From NCBI RefSeq assembly GCF_000165465.1, contig NC_017455.1:62001-126000 (forward strand): 64,000 bases of DNA. The letters are read 5' to 3'. The translations under genes and the position numbers were made by a program. The notes beneath the pieces were generated by a model. That model ran no database searches and was not told the origin of the DNA. It was given only the letters and a program-made list of their open reading frames with translations. This DNA is from Halanaerobium praevalens DSM 2228. GTDB taxonomy: Bacteria; Bacillota; Halanaerobiia; Halanaerobiales; Halanaerobiaceae. Of this stretch, positions 41,321 through 51,400 are shown piece by piece; position 1 is the first letter of the stretch; every line of letters starts with the position of its first letter.

Positions 41321-42631
41321 ATGAAGACATTAGCATTAATTTTAGCAGGCGGAAGAGGAACTAGACTAGATATTTTATCGACTCATAGAGCAAAACCTAG
41401 TGTCCCTTTTGCTGGTAAATTTAGACTTATCGATTTTGCCTTAAGTAATTGTGTTAATTCTGGGATTTATAATGTAGGAGTTTTAACTCAATATTTACCT
41501 CTTTCCTTAAATAACCATATAGGAATTGGTAAACCTTGGGATTTAGATCGGAGAATGGGTGGAGTTACAATTCTCCAGCCTTTTAGAGGTAAACCAGGAG
41601 TTACAGGTTGGTATGAAGGAACAGCTCATGCTATTTATAAGAATATAAGTTTTATTAGAGATAAAGCTCCAGAAGATGTAGTTATTTTATCTGGAGATCA
41701 TGTTTATGAAATGGATTATGGAGAAATGGTAGAATATCACCGTCAAAAAGGAGCAGATTTAACAATTGCTGCCCAACCTGTTCCTTATGAAGATGCTAAT
41801 CGTTTTGGTATTTTAGATTATAATGAGGAAATGAAAATAACAGATTTTGTTGAAAAACCTGAAAATCCTCCCAGTAATCTGGCTTCAATGGGTATTTATG
41901 TTTTCAAAAAAGAAGTTTTATTAGATGTTTTAGAAAAATATTGTACAGAAGAGGATTCTGATTTTGGTCATCATATTATACCACCAATGATTGAAAAAGA
42001 AGGAGTTTATCTTTATGAATTTGATGACTATTGGAAAGATGTTGGAACTTTAGCAGCATATTGGGAAAGCAGTTTAGAATTGACTGATCCAATTCCAAGC
42101 TTAAATTTATATAATGAAGAATGGAAGCTGCATACTAGAAGTGAAGAAAGACCCCCAGTTAAGTTTGGTGAAAAAGCTTGTGCTTCTAAAAGTTTAGTTT
42201 CTAATGGTTCAATAGTGAATGGAGTTGTAGAAAATTCTATTATTAGTCCTGGAGTTTATATTGAAGAAGGGGCAGTAGTAAAAGACTCTATTATCTTTAA
42301 TGATACTATTATTAGAAGCAATTCGGTGATTGAAAAGGCTATAATTGATACAGAAGTAGAAGTTATGGCAAATTCTCGAATTGGTTATGGTGATGATTAT
42401 ACGCCAAATAAAGATAAACCTGAACTTTTAAGCAATGGTTTAAATGTAATAGCCAAAAGAGCTACAATACCGGAAGGAACAACAATTGCTAGAAATTGTC
42501 GTGTTTTCTCTTATGTTGGAGTTGATGACTTTGAAACTAAAGAAATTGAAAGTGGTAGTACAATTACCTCTGAAATTGGAGAAAAAGTTGCTGCTGGAGA
42601 TGAAATGCATGTCAGAGAATTAAATACTTAA
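41321..42631 (+). CDS. glgC: glucose-1-phosphate adenylyltransferase
   Basis: The 436-residue enzyme makes ADP-glucose for glycogen synthesis. The N-terminal nucleotidyltransferase domain shows LAGGRGTRLDILSTHRAKPSVPFAG, GWYEGTAHAIYKNI, SGDHVYEMDYGEM and FVEKP; YWKDVGTLAAYWE is followed by a left-handed beta-helix (~300-436) for allosteric regulation and oligomerisation. The conserved GTRL and KP residues are present. No other glycogen gene is adjacent, which is unusual since glgC commonly clusters with glgD, glgA or glgB. The ATG follows CAGGGGG. Confidence 0.93.
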   Translation: MKTLALILAGGRGTRLDILSTHRAKPSVPFAGKFRLIDFALSNCVNSGIYNVGVLTQYLPLSLNNHIGIGKPWDLDRRMGGVTILQPFRGKPGVTGWYEGTAHAIYKNISFIRDKAPEDVVILSGDHVYEMDYGEMVEYHRQKGADLTIAAQPVPYEDANRFGILDYNEEMKITDFVEKPENPPSNLASMGIYVFKKEVLLDVLEKYCTEEDSDFGHHIIPPMIEKEGVYLYEFDDYWKDVGTLAAYWESSLELTDPIPSLNLYNEEWKLHTRSEERPPVKFGEKACASKSLVSNGSIVNGVVENSIISPGVYIEEGAVVKDSIIFNDTIIRSNSVIEKAIIDTEVEVMANSRIGYGDDYTPNKDKPELLSNGLNVIAKRATIPEGTTIARNCRVFSYVGVDDFETKEIESGSTITSEIGEKVAAGDEMHVRELNT

Positions 42632-42648
42632 AAAGTTAGCTATAAATT

Positions 42649-42682
42649 AATGGCTCCTAATAATTTTTTAAGGGGCCATTTT
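42649..42682 (+). terminator. terminator after glgC
   Basis: AATGGCTCCT pairs with AGGGGCCATT (one G-T pair), followed by only two Ts. Confidence 0.55.
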
Positions 42683-42740
42683 AGATATTTAGTAGATTAT
42701 GCTAAAATGAACTTAGCTAGATTTATTATTTTAACAGGAG

Positions 42741-43337
42741 ATGATTATTATCAAAGTTAAGTGGTTAGGAAATTCGTCTTTATTAATTGAAGATCAGAAA
42801 AAAATTGTAATTGACCCTAGTTTTAAGATTGAAACAGATTTTAAAGCAGATTTGGTTTTGATTACTCATGAACATGCTGATCATATTAATCCAGAAGATT
42901 TAGAGCAGATAACTAAGGCAGAAACTGAAATTTATGCTCCTCAATCTGTTTATGATAAATTTGATTTTGAAGGAGAAGTTATTAAAGCAGGTGATCAATT
43001 AGAAGCAGAGATTAAAGTTTTAGGAGTGGATTGTCATAATTCTAAAGAAGCTGTAGCTTATTTTTATAAAGGACTATATCATACAGCTGATGCTTCTGAT
43101 TACCCAGATCCAGAAGCTAAAATTGAATTGCTTTTTACAGCTTGTTTTAATGATCAGTTCTCAAATTATTTAGAAAAAGCAATAAAGCTAAATCCAACTA
43201 TGGCAGTTCCTTATCATTATGATCCTGAGCAAAGACAGGAGCTATTACAGGCCAAGGGTTTATCAAGTAAGTTTGAGCAGATTGGTTGTAATTCAAAAAT
43301 CTTAGAGCTGGGCGAAGAAATTGAGCTAGCAATTTAA
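42741..43337 (+). CDS. metallo-beta-lactamase-fold hydrolase (UPF0173-like)
   Basis: This ~198-residue protein of the metallo-beta-lactamase fold has the metal motif THEHADHI near 53, a second-ligand region CHNSKEAVAYFY, HTADASDYP, and a C-terminal VPYHYDPEQ histidine. It resembles L-ascorbate-6-P-lactonase/UPF0173-type proteins of unknown substrate. The start is uncertain: AGGAG at 42736-42740 touches the ATG at 42741, too close for a normal Shine-Dalgarno; ATT 42747 or ATC 42750 would be at proper distance and would give the usual short N-terminus (KVKWLG). Confidence 0.82.
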   Translation: MIIIKVKWLGNSSLLIEDQKKIVIDPSFKIETDFKADLVLITHEHADHINPEDLEQITKAETEIYAPQSVYDKFDFEGEVIKAGDQLEAEIKVLGVDCHNSKEAVAYFYKGLYHTADASDYPDPEAKIELLFTACFNDQFSNYLEKAIKLNPTMAVPYHYDPEQRQELLQAKGLSSKFEQIGCNSKILELGEEIELAI

Positions 43338-43350
43338 ATAATTTAATTAA

Positions 43351-43383
43351 AAACCTGTTGGATTTAATAAATTCAGCAGGTTT
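43351..43383 (+). terminator. hairpin after the metallo-hydrolase gene
   Basis: AAACCTGTTG pairs with CAGCAGGTTT (one G-T pair). There is no T-run, so the termination strength is unclear. Confidence 0.45.
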
Positions 43384-43473
43384 GAGCCTTAAATATTCAT
43401 AAAATTAAGTTTTTCTATTTTTTTAAAAGCTAAAAAAGCAATAATTATACAAATATAAAAAAATATCTGACTA

Positions 43474-43505
43474 TTGACATTTTTTTGACGCTGATAGAGT
43501 ATACT
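43474..43505 (+). promoter_or_regulatory. candidate promoter of the hut cluster
   Basis: TTGACA (43474-43479) and TATACT (43500-43505) precede hutU by 45 bases. The 20-base spacer is longer than optimal, which fits an activator-dependent promoter. Confidence 0.4.
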
Positions 43506-43549
43506 TAACTTAAAAAATATTCATTTAAGTTAAAGAAGGAGGATATAAA

Positions 43550-45580
43550 ATGAAATTTGATGTTGCTAAAGCAATGAAAATTAAATTAGCAAAAGAGTTA
43601 CCAGCAAAAACTGAGTTTAAAAAAGGAATTAGAAGGGCTCCCAAAAGAGAATTAAATTTAAGCCAAGAGGAAATAGAGCTTGCTTTAAAAAATGCTTTGC
43701 GTTACATACCGAATGAATTACATGAAAAATTAGCACCTGAATTTATGGAAGAATTACTGACACATGGTAGAATTTATGGATATCGATATCGTCCTCAAGG
43801 AGAAATTAAGGCTAAACCAATAACAGAGTATCAAGGTCAGACCTTAGAGGGTAAAGCTTTACAATTAATGATTGATAATAATTTAGATTTTGAGGTAGCA
43901 TTATATCCCTATGAATTAGTAACTTATGGAGAAACAGGACAGGTTTGTCAAAACTGGATGCAGTATCGATTGTTGAAAAAATACTTACAGAAAATGACAC
44001 ATGATCAAACACTAGTAGTTCAGTCTGGTCATCCTTTAGGACTTTTTCCATCTAAGCCAGGTGCTCCTAGAGTGATTTCTACTAATGGTTTAATGGTTGG
44101 TATGTATGATGATTTGGAAAACTTTAATCGAGCAGCAGCTTTAGGTGTTGCTAATTATGGTCAGATGACAGCAGGTGGTTGGATGTATATTGGACCACAG
44201 GGAATTGTACATGGAACTTATACTACTTTGCTTAATGCTGGGCGTAAATTTTTGGGAAATGATCAGTCTGAGGATTTATCTGGTCAATTATATATTACTT
44301 CTGGTTTAGGAGGAATGAGTGGAGCCCAAGCTAAAGCAGTAGAGATTGCTGGTGGAATTGGGGTAATTGCCGAAGTGGATGAATCTAGGATTCAGACCAG
44401 ACATGAGCAGGGCTGGGTTGGTGAAGTATCAGCTGATTTAGATGAAATATTTGCTTTGGTAAAGCAGCATAAAAAAAGTGGAGAAGAAATTTCGATAGCA
44501 TATCATGGTAATATAGTAGATCTTTTAGAGTATGTTGTGGAAAATAAAATAGAGGTTGATCTTTTATCAGATCAAACTTCATGTCATGAGCCATATACAG
44601 GTGGCTATAGTCCTGTTGGTTATACATTTGCAGAAGGACGTAAATTACTTAATAATCAGCCAGCTGAATTTAGAAAAGCTGTTGATCAATCATTAACTAA
44701 ACATTATCAATTAATTAGTAAATTAGTTGATCGAGGTGCATATTTCTTTGATTATGGTAATAGTTTTATGAAAGCTATTTATGATGCAGGAGTTAAAGAA
44801 ATTGCTAAAAATCCTGAAAATCCAAGTCAAGGCTTTATTTTTCCTTCCTATGTTGAAGATGTAATGGGGCCAATTTGTTTTGATTATGGTTATGGACCTT
44901 TCCGCTGGGTCTGCTTAAGTGGTGAAGATGAAGATTTAAGGACTACAGATCAAGCAGCAATGGCTTGTATAGATCCAGAGCGGAGATCACAAGATTACGA
45001 TAATTATCAGTGGATTTCTGATGCAGAAGAAAATGAGTTAGTTGTGGGATCAAAAGCTAGAATTCTCTATGCAGATGGCCCAGGACGTGTTAAAATTGCC
45101 TTAAGGTTTAATAAACTAATTAGAGAAGGAAAATTAGGACCTGTGATGTTAGGAAGAGATCACCATGATGTCAGTGGTACAGATTCTCCATTTAGAGAAA
45201 CTGCTAATATTAAAGATGGAAGTAATGTAATGGCTGAAATGTCAATTCATTGTTTTGCTGGTAATTGTGCTCGTGGAATGACTCTAGCAGTAGAAAGTAA
45301 TGGTGGTGGAGTTGGAATTGGTAAAGCTTTTAATGGTGGTTTTGGTTTAGTACTTGATGGTAGTAAAAGGGTAGATAATATTATCAAATCAGCCCTTGAC
45401 TGGGATGTTCACAGTGGTGTTGCTCGTAGAGCCTGGGCCAGAAATGAACATGCAATTGAAACTATGGTAGACTGGAATCAAAGAAACCATGGTACAGGTC
45501 AGGTAACTCTTCCTTATCAGCCAGAAGAAAATTTAATTAAAAAAACAGTAGCAAAATCACTTGCAAAATATAATAATTAA
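43550..45580 (+). CDS. hutU: urocanate hydratase (long form)
   Basis: The 676-residue enzyme converts urocanate to imidazolone propionate using tightly bound NAD. Motifs include YITSGLGGMSGAQAKAVEIAG for NAD binding, GGYSPVGYTFAEGRKLL, DVMGPICFDYGYGPFRWVCL and GRDHHDVSGTDSPFRETA. It is about 120 residues longer than the ~555-residue enzymes of Bacillus and Pseudomonas, as in the long type of anaerobes and Bacteroidetes. It is the first gene of the histidine-utilisation cluster, with SD AAGGAGGA. The next gene, encoding a folate enzyme, starts 18 bases downstream. Confidence 0.93.
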   Translation: MKFDVAKAMKIKLAKELPAKTEFKKGIRRAPKRELNLSQEEIELALKNALRYIPNELHEKLAPEFMEELLTHGRIYGYRYRPQGEIKAKPITEYQGQTLEGKALQLMIDNNLDFEVALYPYELVTYGETGQVCQNWMQYRLLKKYLQKMTHDQTLVVQSGHPLGLFPSKPGAPRVISTNGLMVGMYDDLENFNRAAALGVANYGQMTAGGWMYIGPQGIVHGTYTTLLNAGRKFLGNDQSEDLSGQLYITSGLGGMSGAQAKAVEIAGGIGVIAEVDESRIQTRHEQGWVGEVSADLDEIFALVKQHKKSGEEISIAYHGNIVDLLEYVVENKIEVDLLSDQTSCHEPYTGGYSPVGYTFAEGRKLLNNQPAEFRKAVDQSLTKHYQLISKLVDRGAYFFDYGNSFMKAIYDAGVKEIAKNPENPSQGFIFPSYVEDVMGPICFDYGYGPFRWVCLSGEDEDLRTTDQAAMACIDPERRSQDYDNYQWISDAEENELVVGSKARILYADGPGRVKIALRFNKLIREGKLGPVMLGRDHHDVSGTDSPFRETANIKDGSNVMAEMSIHCFAGNCARGMTLAVESNGGGVGIGKAFNGGFGLVLDGSKRVDNIIKSALDWDVHSGVARRAWARNEHAIETMVDWNQRNHGTGQVTLPYQPEENLIKKTVAKSLAKYNN

Positions 45581-45597
45581 TCTAAGGAGGCTAAAAT

Positions 45598-46206
45598 ATG
45601 AAATTTGCTGAATCGAGTTTAAAAGAATTTACAGATAAATTAGCTAGTAAATCACCAACACCTGGTGGTGGTAGTGTTGCTGGCTTATGTAGTGCTTTAA
45701 GTGCTGCTTTAAATAGTATGGTAGTTAATTTAACTAAAGAAAATAGCTTTGGCCAGAGTGGGGCTCAGTTATCAAAATTAAAGACAGAATCACTAGATTT
45801 AATGGATGAAGATGCAGAGAGTTTTAAACAAGTAATGAGTGCTTTTAAGTTGCCTAAAAATACAGAAGCTGAAAAAGAAAAAAGAACTAAAGCAATTCAA
45901 ACTGCCTTAGTTGGAGCTGCTGAATCTCCTTTAAAAATAATGAAACTAGGCTTAGAAATTCTTAAACTGGGCACTAAAATAAGTGAAAAAGGTAATGTTA
46001 ATGCTGTTTCTGATGCAGGTGTAGGAGCTTTATTAGCACTGACTGCAGTTAAAGGTGGATATTATAATGTCTTAATTAATGCTGAATCATTAAAAGATGA
46101 ATCTGCTGCAGAAAAGCTTGAAAGTAAAGCAGATCAAATAGTACAAGAGGCTGAAAAATTAGCAGCTGAAATTAATGAAATGACTGAAAAAAGAATTAGA
46201 GCTTAA
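45598..46206 (+). CDS. fchA: formiminotetrahydrofolate cyclodeaminase
   Basis: The 202-residue helical protein of the FTCD_C family contains the signature KSPTPGGGSVAGLCSALSAAL near residue 18. It converts 5-formimino-THF to 5,10-methenyl-THF and ammonia, the second step of the folate branch of histidine breakdown. In animals it is fused to the formiminotransferase; here the two are separate neighbouring genes. SD TAAGGAGG. A promoter-like site follows before the next gene. Confidence 0.93.
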   Translation: MKFAESSLKEFTDKLASKSPTPGGGSVAGLCSALSAALNSMVVNLTKENSFGQSGAQLSKLKTESLDLMDEDAESFKQVMSAFKLPKNTEAEKEKRTKAIQTALVGAAESPLKIMKLGLEILKLGTKISEKGNVNAVSDAGVGALLALTAVKGGYYNVLINAESLKDESAAEKLESKADQIVQEAEKLAAEINEMTEKRIRA

Positions 46207-46211
46207 TTTTA

Positions 46212-46240
46212 TTGACAAAAATTATAAACTAAAATAAAAA
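46212..46240 (+). promoter_or_regulatory. candidate internal promoter before ftcD
   Basis: TTGACA (46212-46217), a 17-base spacer and TAAAAA (46235-46240) lie in the 72-base gap between the cyclodeaminase and formiminotransferase genes. Confidence 0.4.
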
Positions 46241-46278
46241 CTAATTTAGACTAAATATATTTTAAGGAGAGGTTATTT

Positions 46279-47181
46279 ATGGCTGAAATATTTGAATGTA
46301 TTCCGAATTTTAGTGAAGGTAGAGATCAAGAAAAAATTGAAAAGATAGTAGAACCTTTTAAACAGGAAACTGGAGTTAAACTCTTAGATTATTCAGCAGA
46401 TAAAGATCATAATAGATTAGTTGTAACAATGATTGGTAATGGCTCAGCATTAAAAAATTCTGTTTTAAAAGCGATGGAAATTGCTGTAGACCTTATTGAT
46501 CTCAATCAACATGAGGGAGAACATCCCCGAATGGGAGCTGTAGATGTTGTTCCTTTTACACCAATTCGCGGCACTAATATGGAAGATGCAGTAAAATTAG
46601 CCAAAGAAGTTGCAGCAGAGGCTGCTGAAAAACTTAAGCTGCCAATTTATCTCTATGAAGAAGCAGCAGCTACAGCTGAGCGTCAAAATTTAGCTAATAT
46701 TAGAAGAGGTGAATATGAAGGTTTTTCTGATAAGATTAAAAAAGAGCAGTGGAAACCTGATTATGGTCCAGCAGAATTACATAAAACTGCAGGAGCTTCA
46801 GTTATTGGAGCCAGAATGCCTTTAGTAGCCTTTAATGTTAATTTAGATACTGATAATTTAGAAATTGCTAATGCAATAGCTAGAAAGGTTCGTCATTCTG
46901 GAGGTGGACTTCGCTATTGTAAGGCGATTGGTATTGATTTAAGTGAAAGAGGAATTACTCAGGTTTCAATGAATATGACAGATTATACTAAAACTGCTTT
47001 ATATCAATCTTTTGAAATGATTAAATTTGAAGCTGAGCGTTATGGTGTTAAAATTATTGGTAGTGAATTAATTGGATTATTGCCAGCCAAAGCTTTATTT
47101 GATGTAGCAGAACACTATTTAGGAGTTGAAAATTTTTCTGGTGACCAGATTATGGAAAACAGATTACTGGAGGACTTATAA
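46279..47181 (+). CDS. ftcD: glutamate formiminotransferase
   Basis: The 300-residue FTCD_N protein transfers the formimino group from formiminoglutamate to tetrahydrofolate. It begins with the family signature ECIPNFSEGRDQEKIEKI and has HPRMGAVDVVPFTPI with the catalytic His region, and GARMPLVAFNVNLDT. Length fits the monofunctional form. The stop codon overlaps the ATG of hutI by one base, so translation is coupled. It provides the energy-conserving branch for formiminoglutamate, whereas a formimidoylglutamase gene downstream provides a second branch. Confidence 0.94.
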   Translation: MAEIFECIPNFSEGRDQEKIEKIVEPFKQETGVKLLDYSADKDHNRLVVTMIGNGSALKNSVLKAMEIAVDLIDLNQHEGEHPRMGAVDVVPFTPIRGTNMEDAVKLAKEVAAEAAEKLKLPIYLYEEAAATAERQNLANIRRGEYEGFSDKIKKEQWKPDYGPAELHKTAGASVIGARMPLVAFNVNLDTDNLEIANAIARKVRHSGGGLRYCKAIGIDLSERGITQVSMNMTDYTKTALYQSFEMIKFEAERYGVKIIGSELIGLLPAKALFDVAEHYLGVENFSGDQIMENRLLEDL

Positions 47182-48431
47182 TGACTAAACTATTAATCAA
47201 AAATGCCAAAGAATTAGTAACTTGTAAGGGGAAAGCTCCTAAAATAAAAAAAGAGATGAATGATTTAGGTATTATAACTGAAGCTAGTTTGGTAATTGAA
47301 GATGGTATAATTACTAAAATTGCTAAAAGTGAAGAGCTTTTGCCAAAAATCAATGAAAAGGAATATGAAATTATAGATGCAGCTGGAAAATCAGTATTAC
47401 CTGGGTTTGTTGATTCACATACTCACCTTGTTTTTGGAGGAGAAAGAGCCGAAGAATTTAATTGGCGTTTAAAAGGAGTACCTTATGCTGAAATAATGGA
47501 GCGTGGTGGTGGAATTGTTAAAACTGTAGAAGCCACTCGTCAAGCAACTAGAAAAAAACTTAAAGAGGATTCTTTAAAGCGCTTAAACTCAATGCTCTCT
47601 TTTGGAGTAACTACTGTTGAAGCTAAAAGTGGTTATGGTTTAGATTTAGAAACAGAATTAAAACAGCTGCAAATTGCAGATGAATTAAATGATGAGCATC
47701 CAGTAGATATTGTTTCCACCTTTATGGGAGCCCATGAAATACCAAAAGAATTTAAAGGGAAAAATGAAGAGTTTATTGATTATCTAATTGAAGAGTTAAT
47801 GCCAGTTGTTGTGGAAAAAACAGAAGCTGAGTTCTGTGATGTTTTCTGTGATCAGGGTGTTTTTTCAACAACTGAAGCCCGGAGATTGTTATTAGCTGGA
47901 CAAAAAATGGGTTTAAAGTCAAAAATTCATGCAGATGAGATAGCTCAAGTTGGTGGAGCTGAACTGGCAGCTGAAATAAGAGCAGTATCAGCCGATCATC
48001 TGCTCAAGGCTTCAAATAAAGGAATAAAAGAAATGGCTGCTCAGCAAGTAGTTGGAACTTTGCTGCCGATTACTGCTTTTAGTTTAAAAGAAGAATATGC
48101 TAGAGGTAGGTTTATGCTAGATAATGGATTAGCAGTAGCACTTGCTACAGATTTTAATCCTGGTAGCTGTTATTCAGAGTCTATACCCTTATTGTTTTCT
48201 CTGGCTACTTTATATATGGAGCTGACTATAGAAGAGGCAGTGAGTGCCTTAACAATTAATGGAGCTGCTGCTCTGGGTAAATCCCAAGAAGTAGGTAGTC
48301 TAGAAGTAGGCAAAAAAGGTGATCTTCTAATTTTAGATGCTCCTTCTTATGAACATTTATCTTATCATATTGGGGTTAATATAGTTGATAAAGTAATTAA
48401 AGCTGGCAAATTAGTTAAAGTAAATAATTAA
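47181..48431 (+). CDS. hutI: imidazolonepropionase
   Basis: The 416-residue amidohydrolase opens imidazolone propionate to N-formimino-L-glutamate. Metal ligands: DSHTHLVFGGERAEEF near 78, the KSGYGL and GAHEIP regions, HADEIAQVGGAEL and SADHLL near 270, and ATDFNPGS near 320. The ATG overlaps the previous stop, with a GGAGG site within the end of ftcD. It is complete and of normal length. Confidence 0.95.
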   Translation: MTKLLIKNAKELVTCKGKAPKIKKEMNDLGIITEASLVIEDGIITKIAKSEELLPKINEKEYEIIDAAGKSVLPGFVDSHTHLVFGGERAEEFNWRLKGVPYAEIMERGGGIVKTVEATRQATRKKLKEDSLKRLNSMLSFGVTTVEAKSGYGLDLETELKQLQIADELNDEHPVDIVSTFMGAHEIPKEFKGKNEEFIDYLIEELMPVVVEKTEAEFCDVFCDQGVFSTTEARRLLLAGQKMGLKSKIHADEIAQVGGAELAAEIRAVSADHLLKASNKGIKEMAAQQVVGTLLPITAFSLKEEYARGRFMLDNGLAVALATDFNPGSCYSESIPLLFSLATLYMELTIEEAVSALTINGAAALGKSQEVGSLEVGKKGDLLILDAPSYEHLSYHIGVNIVDKVIKAGKLVKVNN

Positions 48432-48466
48432 TTAAGAGCTAATTATAAATTAGAAAGGGGGGAGAG

Positions 48467-51400
48467 ATTATATCTAAAATAAAAATTTCATTATTGGGAA
48501 GACCCTTAGTTAAAAATCAAGCAGATGAAGAAATTAAATTTCCTTATCAAAAAGTTGAAGCTTTATTTTATTATTTATTAGTTAAAAAGAAAGCATCTCG
48601 AAATAAATTAGCCACTTTACTCTGGGGTGAGATGCCAGAAAATAAAGCAAAGAAAAATTTACGCAATGCTCTTTATCAGTTAAAAAAGAGCGTTGGTCAA
48701 GATATAATTTCTACCCCTGATAGATTTATTGTTAAAATCGCTGCAACAGAGTTTTTAAGTTTGGATTTAGCTAAATTTTTAGAAAAAAAGCCTCAAGCAG
48801 CACTTAAATTATATCAGGGATCTTTTTTAAAAGGTTTTTTGCTTAAAAATGCTTCTGAGTTTAATAATTGGCTGCTTGAACAAAGAAATTATTATGAACA
48901 ATTATATATTAATCATCTCAAAACAGAAATTGGGAGCTGCCAAAAAGAAAATAAAGTAGAAAAAGCAGTTAGTTATTTAAAAACTTTAATCAAAACAGAT
49001 ACTTTTAATGAAAAAGCTTACCGAGAGCTAATGCAGCTATATGCTCAAACTGATAATTCTGCTAAGGCAATAGAGGTTTTTAAAAAATTAGAAACTGAAT
49101 TAAAAAAAGAGTTAGGGATTACCCCTGATCAAAAAACAATGGCCTTATTACAGAAAATCAGGGATAAAATTTCTAGTGAGCTTGAAAATAACAAACAAAA
49201 ACATAATTTTATTTTTAGAAAAAAAGAAAGTGAAAAAATAATAACTAAGCTTAATCAATTTATTAAAACAGAAAAATCTTATTCTTTTTTAATTTCTGGT
49301 GAAGCTGGAATTGGCAAAACAGCTTTGATTGAACAGGTTATTGCTGCAGCTGATTTAGATAATACACTCCTTTTGCAAACTAATTGTTATCAGGCAGAAA
49401 AAAATTATATTTTTAAACCTTGGAAAGATATTATGCAGCAGCTAAAAGAGGAAATTGATTTTGAGCAAATTAAGCTTTCACCACTCTGGAAAAAAGTTAT
49501 CTTTTTTTTATTTCCCTCTTTTTTACCAGATGAAGAAATTTCTTTTGCTAAGATGGTTAATTTTGATTCTATCAAGTATCAATCTGTAATTGAAGCCCTA
49601 CTTTTTGTTTTATCTAAGGCTGCTGAGGCTAAAAAGATAATTATTGTTTTTGAAGATTTGCACTGGTGTGATAAAAAAAGTTTATTATTATTAAGAAATT
49701 TAATTAGAGAAAATCAAAATAATAATATATTAATTTTAGCAACTTCTCGGAATCAGTGTTGGCAAAGAATAGAAAATATTTTTGCTGATTTAAAAGAAGC
49801 TAAATTATTGAAAAATATTGAACTAAAGCGCTTAACTCTTCCAGAAGTTAAGAAATTTTCTCGAAAATTTTTACCGAATTATAATTTTACAGAAGAATTA
49901 TTTACTAAAATACATAAAGAGACTGAAGGTAATTTATTTTTTCTAGTTGAATTGCTAAATTTATTGATGCAAAAAAAAGATAGTCAAGCTTTGACTGAAA
50001 TGTTAACTGCTAAAAGCAAAAATATTTTGAGCAGCCGTTTTTTTTCAGTCTCAAAAGAGGCACAAAAGATTTTAATAATAGCTTCAATTTGTTTTGATAA
50101 ATTTAGTTATGAGTTATTGGCAGCTGTGAGTGGAAAAAAAGAGCTGCAATTAATAGCAATTTTTGAAGAATTACAGTCTTTTAATTTAATTAATGAAGTT
50201 GAAGTTAGAAATAATAATCGAATTTTTTATCAATTTACTCACAGTAAATTACGTGAATTTATATATAATAAGCAGTCTAAATTCAAAGTAAAAATACTAC
50301 ATAAGAGAATAGCTCAGTTTATTGAAAATGATTTAGCAAAACAAAGAACTCAAAGAAAACAGTATTCAAAGCTTATTTATCATTACTCACGCTCTGGAGA
50401 TAAACTTAAATATTTGTTTTATTTAATTAAAGAAGCAGAAAATTATATGTATTATACACATGAGATATTTCCCATTACAAATGATCAAAAATTAGCGCGC
50501 GATAATGTACTTGATCTTAATCAAGAAAAATCTCAGAATTATTTGGTTAAAATAGAGTCTTTATTTACAGAAATTAAAAATTCGCCCGAATCGAATTTAA
50601 AAGATATGGAAGCTAAATATTTAAATATTAAAGCTCATTTTTTAATCGGAAAGGGAAAATATAGTCAGGCTATTTTGACTTTAAAATTAATGTTAAAAAA
50701 CGCCAACTCTATAAATAATACTAAAATAAAGTTAAATGCTTATGAACAGCTGGCAGCTTTAGGGATTCAACTAGAAGATCTTAGTTTAATTAAAGAAAAT
50801 GCAAAGAAAATGAATAAATGTGCTGATATTTTAGCTTTAAAAACTAAAAAGGGGATTGCGTTTAGATTTTTAGGGATCTTTAATTTATATAATAAAAATT
50901 ATAAGAAAGCAAATAAATATTTTAATAAGTCTTTAGATCTTTTTAGAAATGCCGAGACAATAACTAAAAAATATACTTTAGGTATAGCCTCAGCTTATAA
51001 TTATTTGGGTGAAGTTGAGCGTTATCAGGGGAAACTTGAAAAAGCAAATCAATATTATAAATACAGTATCAATTTATGTGAGCAAAAAAATATTCTTAGT
51101 GGTTTAGGAATATTTTATATTAATTCAGCTCAAGTATATTATGAGCAAAGTCAGTTTAAGCTAGCTGAAAAACAGTTTAAAAAATCTCTAGCTATTTATA
51201 ATGAGCTGTCTACAGTTTGGGGATATTCGAGTATTAGCTATAGTTATCTGTCTCTGATTTATCTAAACAAAGGTCAATATTTTAAAGCTTATAATTATTT
51301 AGACAAAGCAAGTTCAATGTTGGCTAGATTTTATAAAAGATATTGGTCTGGGATTTTTTTGAGAGCTGAAGCTGAGATTTCAAAAAAAATGAAGGTCAAT

